Below are positions 11,944 through 22,542 of a stretch of DNA of 64,000 nucleotides, piece after piece (within the stretch, counting starts at the first letter, position 1; every line of letters starts with the position of its first letter). Where the stretch lies: contig JAHQIY010000005.1 in assembly GCA_019054805.1 (NCBI GenBank), positions 541,501 through 605,500 of the forward strand. Direction: 5' to 3'. The notes under the pieces were generated by a model. It was not told where the DNA came from. It did no database searches and was given only the letters and a program-made list of their open reading frames with translations. Source of the DNA: Brachionus manjavacas. Lineage: Eukaryota; Rotifera; Eurotatoria; Ploima; Brachionidae. Made by a program: the position numbers and the translations under genes.

Positions 11944-12689
11944 ATTGCGCAAAAATCGAGAGATAAATTAAGGAGCTACAATAAAAGTTACAGAGACGAA
12001 ACTGAGGTACAAGAAGAATACGAGAGATTATACAGATTGATGAGTTAGGTTTAAAGTAATTAAAAAAATTTGTCATTAATAAGAAATAAATAAAAAATAA
12101 ATTAAATAATGGTACAATAGTATAAAAACTAATAAGAGATGAGTAATTACATATATAGGTACAATTGATTAAGAAAAGGAATTTAAAGAGACATTACACG
12201 TAAAGAAAAATATAAATAGAAAAAATTTTACAGAAAATATAGTTCCAAATTTTAATCCATCTAATAAACTTCTAGATTTTTATATATTTGTAAAAATAAA
12301 TAGGAATTGTAAATTTGTAAATTTGTAAATATTAACTAGTAAGACAAAACAGGTTGTAAAGGACGCAAAAATAATTAACGAGCTTAATAATTAGTGACCT
12401 AGCTTAAAGATATTTAGTCTATCTCCGAAAATTGTTAGTTTGATTAAGGAACAAGAAGAATTTTGGAGAATATCTAAAAAAAAACAATGTCAAAATTCTA
12501 AAAAAAGATTTGATCAAATGATCTCAGAGTTGAGAATAAGTTTAAAATAATTCTGGAACTAAAATTGATTTGATTTCATTTAAAAATATGGGATAAATCT
12601 GCTGTCAAATTGTAAAGTTTCGAATTTGAACTATAAGTGATTTAAACCAAAAAATAAAAAAAACAATCTAATTTAATTAAAAATTTATT

Positions 12690-13781
12690 TAATTTTGGCT
12701 CGAAGACTTTTTGAGTATGAGAACTCAGCGAGTTGCACTTGGTGATGTAGTTTCTAGATGGTCAGAGGTACTGAGTGGAGTTCAGCAAGGGTCTGTACTT
12801 GGACCCCTGCTATTTGTTCTGCTCATAAATGACCTACCTGACTGCGTTTCAAATAGAATGGAATTGTATGCAGATGACTCAAAAATACTCAGTATAGTTA
12901 ATAATGTTCATGAGAGAGCGACGTTACAGAAAGATCTGGATGCAGTATGTCAATGGATAGAGGTTTGGCGTATGGGACTGTTTGCTAACAAATGTAAAGT
13001 AATGCATTTCGCCAGACTAAATGAAAGGCATAAATATACACAAAAAAGCAACAGGAATGTTATACTAGCGACTACAGAGTGTGAAAGGGATCTTGGAGTG
13101 ATGGTTTCATCAGATTTAAAATGGACCAGCCAAGTGAAAAGTGCTTGTGCGAAAGCGAGTAGGGTACTTGGCATGCTAAAGGGAACGTTTACAAGTAGAC
13201 AGGAAAGACTTTGGGGAAGATTGTATATATCCATGGTGAGATGCCACCTAGATTTCGTAGTGCAGGTTTGGAATCCAAGTATGGACGTGAATGCGTTGGA
13301 GAAGGTGCAAGAGTGGGCAACAAAAATACCTTTGTCTGTAAGAAACATGCCGTATGAAATGAGGCTGACAAAATTAGGACTGACAAAGCTGAGTGAAGGA
13401 GAGTGAGAGGGACTTGATTGAAATGTACAAATTAGTGAATGGAATAGAAAAGGTAAGCTTGGACAAGAATCTAGTGAATAAATCAGAAAAGAAGGGGCCA
13501 GCCGGGCCGTTAAGAGGAAAAAGCATCAGAATCCAGAGAGAAAGTTTCCCAGCTCAAATTAGAAACGATTTTGCGGCTGCAGTAAATGCCAGACATGTAT
13601 TTTTCTCAAACAGAGTAGTTCAGCATTGGAACAAGTTGTCAGAAAATGTGGTGAAATCCAAGTCAACAGCTAAATTTAAAATGGCTTTAGATAAGTTCAA
13701 TGGAATCGGCTGCTACAGCTCTACACGGCTAATTGACGGTGATGAGCTTAGACAATCTATATGTTAGGTGTCGCAGCAAGA

Positions 13782-13827
<46 letters not shown>
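12690..13827 (+). pseudogene. 5'-truncated CR1/Jockey-like LINE with (ACT)n tail
   Basis: Homology starts abruptly around 12690 (WLEDFLSMRTQRV) in the middle of the reverse transcriptase. It continues through GVQQGSVLGPLLFVLLINDL and the catalytic YADD (MELYADDSKI). Downstream come RDLGVMVSSDLKW, VQVWNPSMDVNALEKVQ and then RNMPYEMRLTKLGLTKLSE. A single frameshift near 13393-13406 separates this from the continuation ERDLIEMYKLVNG and FFSNRVVQHWNKLSENVV, which ends at a stop at 13765-13767. A 46-bp (ACT)n microsatellite (13782-13827) forms the 3' tail. Truncation at the 5' end plus a simple-repeat tail is typical of target-primed reverse transcription. With only one frameshift it is the youngest-looking LINE copy in the window. 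Confidence 0.88.
13782..13827 (+). repeat. (ACT)n microsatellite, LINE tail
   Basis: About 15 uninterrupted ACT units lie directly after the LINE 3'UTR. It is best read as the element's 3' tail and not an independent microsatellite. Confidence 0.9.
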
Positions 13828-16193
13828 ATGGAATTCAAAAGTAAATAATAATAAAGAAGAGGTTTATATAGTAGTAAGTAGTTAGCGTGCACTGCCTGCA
13901 GTTAAAGACTAAACTTTACTTAAATAAGGACTAAAGAGAAAGATGGAGAGATGTCAAAACTCAGGTCTTTTAAAAATTAAACTTCCTTAAAAAAATTAAT
14001 TATTTTCGATCAAAAAAAGGAACTGGCTTAATTCGTAGTCTAATCTTTAATAAAAAGGAACTCATAACTGATGAAATCTTGAATTTTTTAATTAAGACAA
14101 TCAATGCAAATTTGACGAGCTTTTTAGCATTTAAAAAATTACCTTAGCGATTAAAAGGTTGATAGTTATAAAAATCAAACTATGAATTTTTATCAGAACG
14201 AAAATTTGAAAGCTTTAATCAGCAAAAATGGTAAAATTGAACTTGGAATTAATTAATTTATCTTTAAAAAAGCTCATCTAAAAAAGTTATTTTTATACAT
14301 GAGCAATTATAATTCAGCTTGGCAAATACTTTAAAAACAGATAGAGCAACTTCACAAAAGAAATTTATCTTTTTCTTAAAAAGATAAAAATAATAAAAAT
14401 TTTTAAATACTTCTGTTTATTACGTTCATTTATCTTTTTTTAGCAATTTTTTCTGCAAAAAAGTGTTTATTTACGAAAATTTACATCTTTTTTTTATATA
14501 GAAAAAAAGCGTTAAAATAATAAAATCTACAGAATTCAAAGAAAAGAGCTAAAAAGAACTATTTTAAGCCCTTTTACAATTTACGTACTATTAGAAAAAT
14601 TTACACAATCATATCAAATCAATATGTCTGTATATATAAACAAATAAAAACGAGCCTTACCTCTTTCCTAATTCATTGTATTAATTCATATTAGACTCAA
14701 TAAAAGAGAATCTATATGGTCGTTTGAGCGATAAATACCATATGAATACCAGATGAATGGTATTCACTTGCAGTCTGCAAGTGTTCCTTAAGGCTCGGTA
14801 ATTACTAATTAGTCATCTATTATTTAGAATTTATATCAATGATAAACATACAAGAGATAAAACAAATAGTGAATACTCTCTTCTTTTTAATGACAACTTG
14901 TTCACATTTTACATGTTCAAGAAAAAAGTAAATCTAGAAATATCAGCTATTTTTTAACTAAAATAGAAATTAAACATCCTCCGACATTTTACATCATGAG
15001 GCCTTAGGTAAACTGAAACTACTAGCAGTCTCGAATCAACTTTTCGACTTTATTTTATATTTATTTTAATTTTAATGTTTATTTAATTGGGTCCAGTGGG
15101 AAATGTGAACAATTGTTCACAAAAAAATGTGACCATCAAGTCAAAAATGTGAACATTTTGTTCACATAATCTCTGGTCACATATTTGGTGACCAAAATAG
15201 ATAAATAAGAAAATAAAAAAATTTTTCGAGCCCAGTTTTTATTTTTTGTGAACATTAATTTTAAAAAAAAGTTTAATTCTAAATGCAAATAAAAAAAAAG
15301 ATAAATACCAATTCCTTTATTTATTAGTTTTTATGTTTTAAAGAAAATTTCAGAAACTATAAACTTTATTGATTTTTTGATTAAAATTCAAATCAATAAT
15401 TGGAATTGTTTTAGCAATAGTTAGCTGAGCTGCCCAACACTTAAACACTCCCAATAAAATTTTAAGAGGTTTTTTAAAAAGCGAAAAAAAAGAATCTTGA
15501 AATCTAAATTGTAATTTTTAGCTTAATCATAGTGTAAAAGAATGAGAGTTAAAATAGCATTATAAAATAGTGTTTTTAAATTTTTGTCTTTTTTAAATTA
15601 TTTAATTTTTATTTTTTTAATCTAAAATTTGTTGAACATTTTTTTTTGTGACCAGTTTTGGTCACCAAATATGTGACCAGAGATTATGTGAACAAAATGT
15701 TCACATTTTCCACTAGACCCATTTAATTTTTTTTAAATTTAATTATATTTAACTTTATTTTTGTATTTTAAGTTTTACTTTACCCTTTTTTCAAACAAAT
15801 AAAAAAACTATATTTTTTTGCTTTGCAGATTTATCTATATCTAAAGTAGACCGGGCTACTTGGATTCAAAGACTTTATTAAAATAAAATAAAAAAATTGT
15901 TTTGTGAATATTTTTTAAAGTTCTTGAAAACTGTTTCTTGGCTACTTTTAATTAAGCTAATTATTCAATAAAGTAACCATGAATTTAGTTAGTGACAAAT
16001 AAACATTTGCATTAATATTGAACCATCCTAAATTTATTAAACATTTGTTCATTTTATTTCGAAAAAAAACCTTTTCAGATACTTAATATGGAATAATTTA
16101 ATACTATTTTATGAAAAATTTCATTTAGAAAACAAACTGTTTAATCTAAAGATTTTATCCGAGTTAGTGAAAATAACTAGTTAAGCATTCAAA
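13828..16193. other. Intergenic region with one TIR transposon
   Basis: No gene is supported. It includes a perfect 9+1+9 palindrome CACTTGCAG-T-CTGCAAGTG (14765-14783) beside other short ATACC/GGTAT inverted motifs. The TIR element at 15089-15720 is listed separately. Confidence 0.55.
15089..15720. mobile_element. Non-autonomous TIR transposon, 8-bp TSD, GGGTC terminus
   Basis: The left end begins GGGTCCAGTGGGAAATGTG and the right end, read inward, begins GGGTCTAGTGGAAAATGTG. Further in, both arms share TGTGAACATTTTGTTCACAT and CTCTGGTCACATATTTGG. The left arm has a small extra GTGAAC-type insertion. The 632-bp element is flanked by ATTTAATT on both sides (15081-15088 and 15721-15728), a perfect 8-bp duplication. 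There is no open reading frame of note. The first seven terminal bases (GGGTCTA) equal those of the Mutator-like element at 17640, so a Mutator-like mobiliser is a reasonable guess. Confidence 0.82.
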
Positions 16194-16355
16194 ATGGGAT
16201 TATCGAAGAACATCGTACTTCTCGGTATAGGTGCATATATTGGAGTGTATGCTTGTCAGAACTATGATATACCACGGGTAGACGATCCGCAAAATTTATG
16301 GAAAAAATTTCAGGATTATTTAAAGCAATACGAGAAAGGAGATAAACCTAAATAA
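16194..16355 (+). CDS. STMP1: STMP1-like short transmembrane mitochondrial microprotein
   Basis: This single-exon 53-aa frame is below usual gene-finding size. It starts MGLSKNIVLLGIGAYIGVYA, a hydrophobic single membrane segment, followed immediately by CQNYDIP and a charged C-terminal helix ending EKGDKPK. The glycine-rich membrane segment directly followed by QNYDIP is the hallmark of STMP1 (C7orf73/Mm47), an inner-membrane microprotein of about 47 aa linked to respiratory complexes in vertebrates. Function here is inferred from that family. AATAAAGAATAAAA about 25 bp after the stop is a good polyadenylation signal. No introns are seen in the coding part; 5'UTR exons cannot be excluded. 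Confidence 0.85.
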   Translation: MGLSKNIVLLGIGAYIGVYACQNYDIPRVDDPQNLWKKFQDYLKQYEKGDKPK

Positions 16356-16379
16356 ATTTTAAAGAACAGTATTTTAAAT

Positions 16380-16396
16380 CAATAAAGAATAAAACA
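16380..16396 (+). promoter_or_regulatory. Polyadenylation signal of STMP1
   Basis: Overlapping AATAAA and AATAAAA motifs lie about 25 bp after the STMP1 stop codon. Confidence 0.6.
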
Positions 16397-17630
16397 GAAT
16401 TTTTTATTTACACTTTGAAAACTTTCAAAATTAATAATTGATTGGAAAAAGGGCTTTAAAGAGCTTTTTTTACACTAAATTCTTTTCTATTTTTTCAATT
16501 TAAAAAAATTACCAAATTTATTAAATTATTGGGTTAAACTAGTTTAGTATCGCCCATTTTTCAAATAATTAGAGATGTCGCTGAGTTTTCAAAATTTTAA
16601 ATTGTGAAATTATGATAATTTGGAAATTAAGTCTAAAAGTTAAATGAAAAAATCTTATAAAACGTATAATATGAAATGTATAAATATGTTTGAATTTTTT
16701 TTATAATATTGAGTTGAAATTAAAGCTATTTTACTAATTTATACTGGTGCTGCGGAACGATCACTAACAATGTGATTACTCCGGGGCCCTTTTATTTGTA
16801 CGTCCCTGAAACTCAGGGGCCAATGACCAAAGCAATCTTAGAAATTAAAACTAGTAAATTTATTCGATTTTAAATATCGATTTCATTATTATATAAATAA
16901 GGCCTAAGTTATACTTCAGCTAACGTATAATTCTTTCAGATTTACATTTCAAATATTTTAAATGAGTCGAGAGACTAAGTTTAACCGAGATAAAAATTTA
17001 AAGATAAATTATTTTTTTTTATTTTTCTATTTAATTTTTACTAATCAAAATTATGTTACAATAATCACTCATGTTTGATTATTGAAAACTAATTATAAGA
17101 TTAAGTATTTTCTAATTTTTAATTCAATAAATTCAATAAATTTTTTATCTAATTTTTATTTAATTCAATAAAAAATTTAAAAAAAATTAATAAATCATGT
17201 TTGTGCAAATTTTTTATTTGATTCTGCTAGATCATGAGTTAAAAAAAATAATAAAGTGAAAGAAAATTTTAACAGGAAGATTATAGTCAGAACTTTTTCA
17301 AAAATCTGATCACTAATTGAATTTTGTTTTATTTATGCAATTTCAGTTTTAATTTTTATTCTGAAGGAGCTTTTGCTCGGTACAGAAAACAAATAAATAA
17401 AAAATAAATAAATTCTCATCCATTTCACTTACTACATGTCAATATAATTCTTTTAATTACTATTTATTTTAACCTTTTTCATCTCACATTTTCTTTTTAA
17501 TCTATTTTAATTTTTTTATCTTTATTTTTTTATATATTCATTCTGGGTTTTGTGAAATTCAGTTCAAAATAAAAAAAAGAACAACTTTTTTTCTAAAGGG
17601 TTAAACTAAGTTTTGCAAATGGAACATGGT
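16397..17630. other. Intergenic, mostly featureless
   Basis: No gene is supported. A locally GC-richer patch (about 16745-16830) contains CCCTGAAACTCAGGGG-type pairing. A plus-oriented solo LINE 3' end lies at 17358-17412. Confidence 0.5.
17358..17412 (+). repeat. Solo LINE family-A 3' end
   Basis: ATTCTGAAGGAGCTTTTGCT, then CGGTACAGAAAACAAATAAA and further ATAAA units. This is one of the best-preserved copies of the 3'-terminal motif plus tail. Confidence 0.75.
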
Positions 17631-17639
17631 GCATCTTTC

Positions 17640-18557
17640 GGGTCTACCTTTTCAACACAAAAAAATAACCATTCAACACAATTTCAAAACGCTCAGCACA
17701 AAATGATTTCTTCTCAACACAAAAATTAAAAATAAAATAAATGCGTTCAGCACAAAAAAAATAAAATTTGAAAAAATACTTTTAGCAAAAAAAATAAAAA
17801 TAAAATAAATACATTCAACACAGAAAATAATTTTGAAAAAAACAGTAAACACAAAAATGCTTTTTAATTCTTTCAATGCAACAATAAAGCGTGACTTTAC
17901 TTACAGGAGAAAATTGAACGTTCATGCTTTTTTAATTAAAAGCATGGAAATAATTAAGTACTATTCAATTGATTCAAAAATTTTTGCCGTGGTGCTTAAG
18001 CCTTCAAAGTGTAGCATTAAACTGGGTAAAAAATGACTTGTTGGGAAAATTTAAAAAAAAAATTTATTCAAGAACTTATTTATTCAAGAACTGTTATAAA
18101 GTTAACCTTTACAGTAAGAAATGTTCTTGCAAGTTTTTCACTAAAATAGGATATTGTACACATTTATTGGCATTAAAAGAATTGTTTAAAAAAAAGGACC
18201 AATTTGTCAATGAACCTAAAAGAGGTAGAGCAAAAAATGCGGAAAAATGGTTTTCTAGAGACTAATTTTTTTAAGTTCTTCTATTTAAGCTTCGAAATAT
18301 ACTTTATTTACTTAATTTACACTTATAAATATAATTAAATAAAATTTAAAATTTAAAAAAAATTTATTTTATTTGAAATATTTTTGTGTTGAAAAAAATT
18401 TTCTTTAAGAATTATTTTCAAACACAATTTTTTTGTGTTAAATGTTTTTTTTTTAAATCTTGAAATATAATTTTTTGTGCTGAGAAGAAATCGAATTGTG
18501 TTGAATGTTTTTTTCATTGTGATAATAAGAAATTGATTGTGCTGAAATAAAATTCCC
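17640..18557 (+). mobile_element. Mutator-like (MULE) transposon with long sub-repeated TIRs
   Basis: The element begins GGGTCTACC and ends CCC. It is bounded by a perfect 9-bp duplication, GCATCTTTC, at 17631-17639 and 18558-18566; 9 bp is the Mutator target-site size. The TIRs are about 190 bp and built from repeated CAACACAAAA/CAGCACAAAA units on the left (17652-17830) and their complements on the right (18380-18550). One matching block is GATTTCTTCTCARCACAAAA. Between them lies a decayed transposase C terminus (17833-18265, listed separately). The copy is far too short to be autonomous. Confidence 0.88.
17833..18265 (+). pseudogene. MULE transposase C-terminal remnant with SWIM zinc finger
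   Basis: Two overlapping frames reconstruct one degraded product. The first reads FNATIKRDFTYRRKLNVHAF, then LIKSMEIIKYYS. After a frameshift near 17970-18030 the second reads VNLYSKKCSCKFFTKIGYC and THLLALKELF, then PKRGRAKNAEKWF. CxC-x7-CxH is the SWIM zinc finger typical of Mutator/FAR1-type transposases, and the downstream basic RGR-A-K motif is also common there. The catalytic DDE part is absent. It sits exactly between the two TIRs. Confidence 0.75.
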
Positions 18558-18566
18558 GCATCTTTC

Positions 18567-19606
18567 AAAGTTGCTTCAAATATCAAGGTCTGCTAAATTT
18601 GCAGAGTTTAGCAGAAATTAAATTTCAGATAATCGAGCGTGGTTCATTTTGCAGAGATTTTGCACACCATTAGAAGACTTTTACAGTTGATGCAACTTTG
18701 AATGTTGCACCATGCTGTATTCACAGAATCTTAATATTTAAAACCCAAATGTGTGAAAAAAATTAATGCATATACCTACAATAACTATTTTTTTTTGAAT
18801 AAAGTGCTCTCATAATTGTCTTAATCCATTTTTTTAGGATTACATAATATATATTAACTTTTTTACAGCTTAAAAATAAATTTTAATTAAAAAATTTAGA
18901 AAAGACAAAAACATTCAAATTCATTGAAATTCATTCATTCAAGTTTTTCTTACAAGAAATGTTGTTTGTACAGTATGTCACAAAAAGTTAGAATCAAGTT
19001 GAAAAAAATAAAAATATTGTTTTTTTGCAATTAAAAAAATCGTTAACTATGATTTTTTTCTTATAAGCTTTTTTAAAGTAAGACTCCCTAAAAATCTGAC
19101 AAAATAGGGAAAAAATGGGTAAAAATAAAATAACTGATAAACAGAGATGGCAAATTGCATGTATTTTGAAAAATCAGACAAAGACTGAAAGAGAAATGGC
19201 AGAGTTAACGAAAAAATGAACAAAAAAAATAAAATAGAAAAAAAAGTTTGATTTAAACTTTTTGTCACATACTATACAGAAATATTCATTTAATAAACAC
19301 TTATGAAAAAAAATTTTTAAATCAAAATCAATTTTTAATAAGAATTTTTCAATATAATAAATAAAATAAATTAATCAATTAAATAATCAATACAAATTTC
19401 TTTTCTTTTATTTTTATTATTCTGGCAGCAGAGCAACAGGTAAAACCTTGTTTATTTTAAACTTTAGATAAAATGTAATTTAATTTTTTTATACTTTGTT
19501 CTGTTCTTTTGTACTGAACTTCACAAAACCTTCATTCTGAAGGTACAGTACTACTTATTACTTCACAAAATATAAAAAATTTATTAAATTTTATTTAAAA
19601 AAAAAG
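18567..19606. other. Intergenic between the MULE and the sulfotransferase
   Basis: There is no supported gene. A hairpin CTGCTAAA...TTTAGCAG lies at about 18589-18613. The frame at 19047-19268 on the minus strand is hydrophobic AT-rich noise. Confidence 0.5.
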
Positions 19607-20857
19607 TTATAAGCTATTTGTTTTCTTAAGTGAATATATTTTATCAAGATCTTCATTACAAATACCATAATTAAAATTAAGTTTGGCTTTCAGCTTATTT
19701 TCAACAATAAGGTCAATTTGTTGAGAATCATCTACAGCAAAATGGTTGAGCCAGTCTCCAATTTTTCCTTTTCGAAAAAAATTACCATTTTTTTTGTATA
19801 GACCCAGGTCCTTGTACCATTCGTAATTCACCGCCGGATTATTCTTCATTTTATCAAAAGAACACCAATCGATGATCGATTTAATTTGATCATCACTTAA
19901 ATCTTTGCCTAGATATTTACCCAATTCTTTGATAACCTCAAAAGGCCGGGTATGCAAATCCTCATAATAAATTAGATGAACATCCTTTTTGGCTAAATAT
20001 TCATCAACATGACTCCACCATGGTCCGTATGGAACCTTTCCTTCAATAAACAGCTTGGTAAAGTCATAAAAATTACCAGTAAATTGGGCTTGAGTGGACA
20101 GATTAGTAAAATGAAAATAAGATACAGTAACATCTTTTGGATTACGTACTATGTAGATGACTTTGGCTTTTTTTTCGATTTCATCGGGCAAAAAACTATG
20201 TGGTAGATGTGTTTTTATAATTCTTTTTGATTTTATGTTTTGGATATGCTTGAGACCTGGAGACGGATAATCAAAAAAAGGCGATCTATCTTCTATGGAG
20301 TCTTGGGTTGCTTTTTTAAAGTCGCATTCATTTTCGATTAGATAAACCAATTCTTGAACCCATGTTGTACCAGATTTTGGAAAACTAACGATCCAAATAT
20401 CATCTGGGCGCACTTCAAACTGCTTGAATTTTTCCAAACTTTTGGCCACAAATTCTGGCAAAAAGAAATTGTTGCAAGTGAAAATTTTATGCTTTGTGAA
20501 GGGAATATCGAGCCACTCAATGCTGAATTTTTTTTCATGGTCCTTCCGAAGTTTTGAGTTTTTGTAGCCGATGTAAATGCCAGTTGCCAAAAAAATTAAA
20601 AATAACAGGTCCAAGTAGTCCTTGACATATAATAATTTTCGAATAGGTGATATTTCTTTTCTTGGAGGTTGAGGTGGATTTTTTTTTTCTGTATTTTTTA
20701 TTGTTTCTAAATTTTTATCAAAATTGACTCTGGTCGAGTTTAAAAATCGACGCGAACCGGACAGTTTGATCACAAAATATTTTTTTTTTTCAAATAATTT
20801 CACGTTTATTCTAATTGAATTGTTGCCAATTGATGCAAAGTAGCATAGACGATTCAT
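19607..20857 (-). CDS. Membrane-anchored cytosolic-type (SULT) sulfotransferase
   Basis: This is a single-exon 416-aa product. SULT enzymes transfer sulfate from PAPS to hydroxyls or amines of small acceptors. The PAPS phosphosulfate loop PKSGTTW is at residues 160-166. The catalytic histidine is in KTHLP (about 217), and the 3'-phosphate site RNPKDVTVSYFH is at 238-249. The C-terminal motif is RKGKIGDWLNHF (362-373), where the family normally has lysine at the position of this leucine (GDWK). The core is about 290 aa as usual. It is preceded by about 115 extra residues: a basic, serine-rich N terminus, a proline stretch and a hydrophobic segment (about 81-98, LDLLFLIFLATGIYIGY). That extension suggests a membrane-bound or organellar form. 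No acceptor can be predicted. The frame is intact and no intron is needed. Confidence 0.88.
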   Translation of the reverse strand: MNRLCYFASIGNNSIRINVKLFEKKKYFVIKLSGSRRFLNSTRVNFDKNLETIKNTEKKNPPQPPRKEISPIRKLLYVKDYLDLLFLIFLATGIYIGYKNSKLRKDHEKKFSIEWLDIPFTKHKIFTCNNFFLPEFVAKSLEKFKQFEVRPDDIWIVSFPKSGTTWVQELVYLIENECDFKKATQDSIEDRSPFFDYPSPGLKHIQNIKSKRIIKTHLPHSFLPDEIEKKAKVIYIVRNPKDVTVSYFHFTNLSTQAQFTGNFYDFTKLFIEGKVPYGPWWSHVDEYLAKKDVHLIYYEDLHTRPFEVIKELGKYLGKDLSDDQIKSIIDWCSFDKMKNNPAVNYEWYKDLGLYKKNGNFFRKGKIGDWLNHFAVDDSQQIDLIVENKLKAKLNFNYGICNEDLDKIYSLKKTNSL

Positions 20858-22542
20858 TTCGTTGTTTTTGAATAAAAATTTTTAATAAATTTTAAAATGA
20901 ATGAAATGTTACTTTTATTTGAAAAATAATAAACTTTACAATTACATAGTTTAATTGCAAACAACAAATGTATTAACACTAAAAGACCGAAGGGGTTTAG
21001 TCGACCTTTTTTGTTAGCTCTTTTTATTTTACTTATTTTGCAACAAAAATTAATAACTTAATTTAATGTTTTTTTTTTATTTTAGATGTGAATGAAAAAA
21101 ATTGTCAAAAATAGTTAAATTTATTGAGCAAAAAAAAATGAAAAGAAGTAAAAAAAAGGAATCGAAAAAATTCCTCCGGCCTTCGAGTGTTAAGTGCTGT
21201 CTGGTTTGGTTCTTGTAAATGTTTAAAGATATGAAATATAACATGAAATGTATTTAGGTTTTAAATATTGGTAAATTTTGAAAAGGAAAAAGAAAAAAAA
21301 GTTTTTTTCTAAATTACTAGAAAAAAAAATTTTGATAAAATTATTTGAAAACATGAAAGTTCGATATTTGTGTAATTCTTTAAAAAATTTTACAAAAAAG
21401 TGATTTATCTTCAAGAAAAGACCAACATTGGGTGTCAAGATATACTAGTTAAAAAAATAATTGTTTCTATTACTTTTTAATAGATCAAAATCTTAACTTT
21501 GATCATAGTAGTTTTTTTCGCTAAAAAATAAACCTTGCTCAATTAAAAGACCACTGATTTTTCTATCTCAGTAAAATTTCAATTCTTTTGAACCTAAATT
21601 GTACCATTCATTTTGACTTTTGCTCTATCCTGAAAAATGTTTCAATTCTATTCAATATTGAGATCTAATTAGTAGTTTAAAATTTTTAATAATTACATCA
21701 TATAGTAATTGTTAAAAGACTGTATTTCAAAATTTGAACAATCTTTTTTTAAATTTAAAAAATAAAAGCATAAATTTTTTTTTTAAATGACAAAAAAAAA
21801 CAATCTAGTTTATTTTTATTAAGAACAATTTCGATCCTTATACAGGCTAAAATACTATTAAGCAAAAAGTAATATACATTAAATTTAAGTTTTTATAAGA
21901 TTTCAGAAAAAAAATCAATTAATGTGTGTTAATCAGTTATCTCTGGCAAGTTCTCCTAAAAAATTAAGAAGATTCCATGATACACCAATTTATTTTTTTT
22001 AAGATTATGAAAAAATTTTAGTATTGTATGACCCCCTTAAAAAATTTTTTCTAATTTTTTTTGATTGTCACTCGTTTTGTTTTAACAGTGCGTTAATTTG
22101 TTAGTTAAGAAAATGTTATGTAAATTTTATAAATCGTAGAAAAAATAGCTTTAGAAAATTCCTATTTATTTTTAAATACTTGTCAATAAGAAAATGTTTA
22201 AAAAATTAAAAGACAAAAAAGAGATATTTTTTCAAATATTTATTCAAAAAAATGAATCAAGCTAAATAGTGTAATTTAAAATCTGAAATTAAAAATTTTT
22301 CACACGAACTCATGCGTTGCTTAAATCCAAAACTAACATCATCATAAAATACTGACCACTTCATAAAACGAATTAGCGAAGCTAAAAAAGAATTTTTTTT
22401 TAAAAAAAATTAAATTTTTTATTTTTCGTGAAAAATTAAAAATCAACAACAAAAATGTGGAATATTTAATAATTAAATTTAGAAAAAAAAAAAGTAATAA
22501 TAATTATAATAAACAAAAAACAAAAAAAAACAAAAACAAAAA
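20858..22542. other. Intergenic with a TTAA-flanked inverted-repeat element
   Basis: No coding gene is supported. Apart from the piggyBac-like element at 20973-21193, the stretch is AT-rich low-complexity DNA with the 3' flank of the RBBP6-like gene at its right end. Confidence 0.55.
20973..21193. mobile_element. piggyBac-like MITE (TTAA sites)
   Basis: TTAA followed by CACTAAAAGACCGAAGGGG on the left mirrors TTAA followed by CACTCGAAGGCCGGAGGAA on the right (14 of 19 match). TTAA duplications with CMCTA-type termini are characteristic of piggyBac-like elements. It has no coding capacity. Confidence 0.6.

Larger units (their letters stand above)
10592..12689. other. Intergenic region with solo LINE 3' ends and a structured GC-rich spot
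   Basis: No protein-coding gene is supported; the open frame at 11852-12076 on the minus strand is not protein-like. The region contains two minus-oriented solo LINE 3' ends (11041-11093 and 11503-11545) and a predicted three-way-junction sequence at 11886-11943. Confidence 0.55.

Noticed and set aside
17617..18715. CATGGTGCA (17625) and TGCACCATG (18705) as outer ends of the MULE
   Set aside because: The inner GGG...CCC ends with the perfect 9-bp duplication explain the element better; the outer match is only 9 bp and lies outside the duplication.
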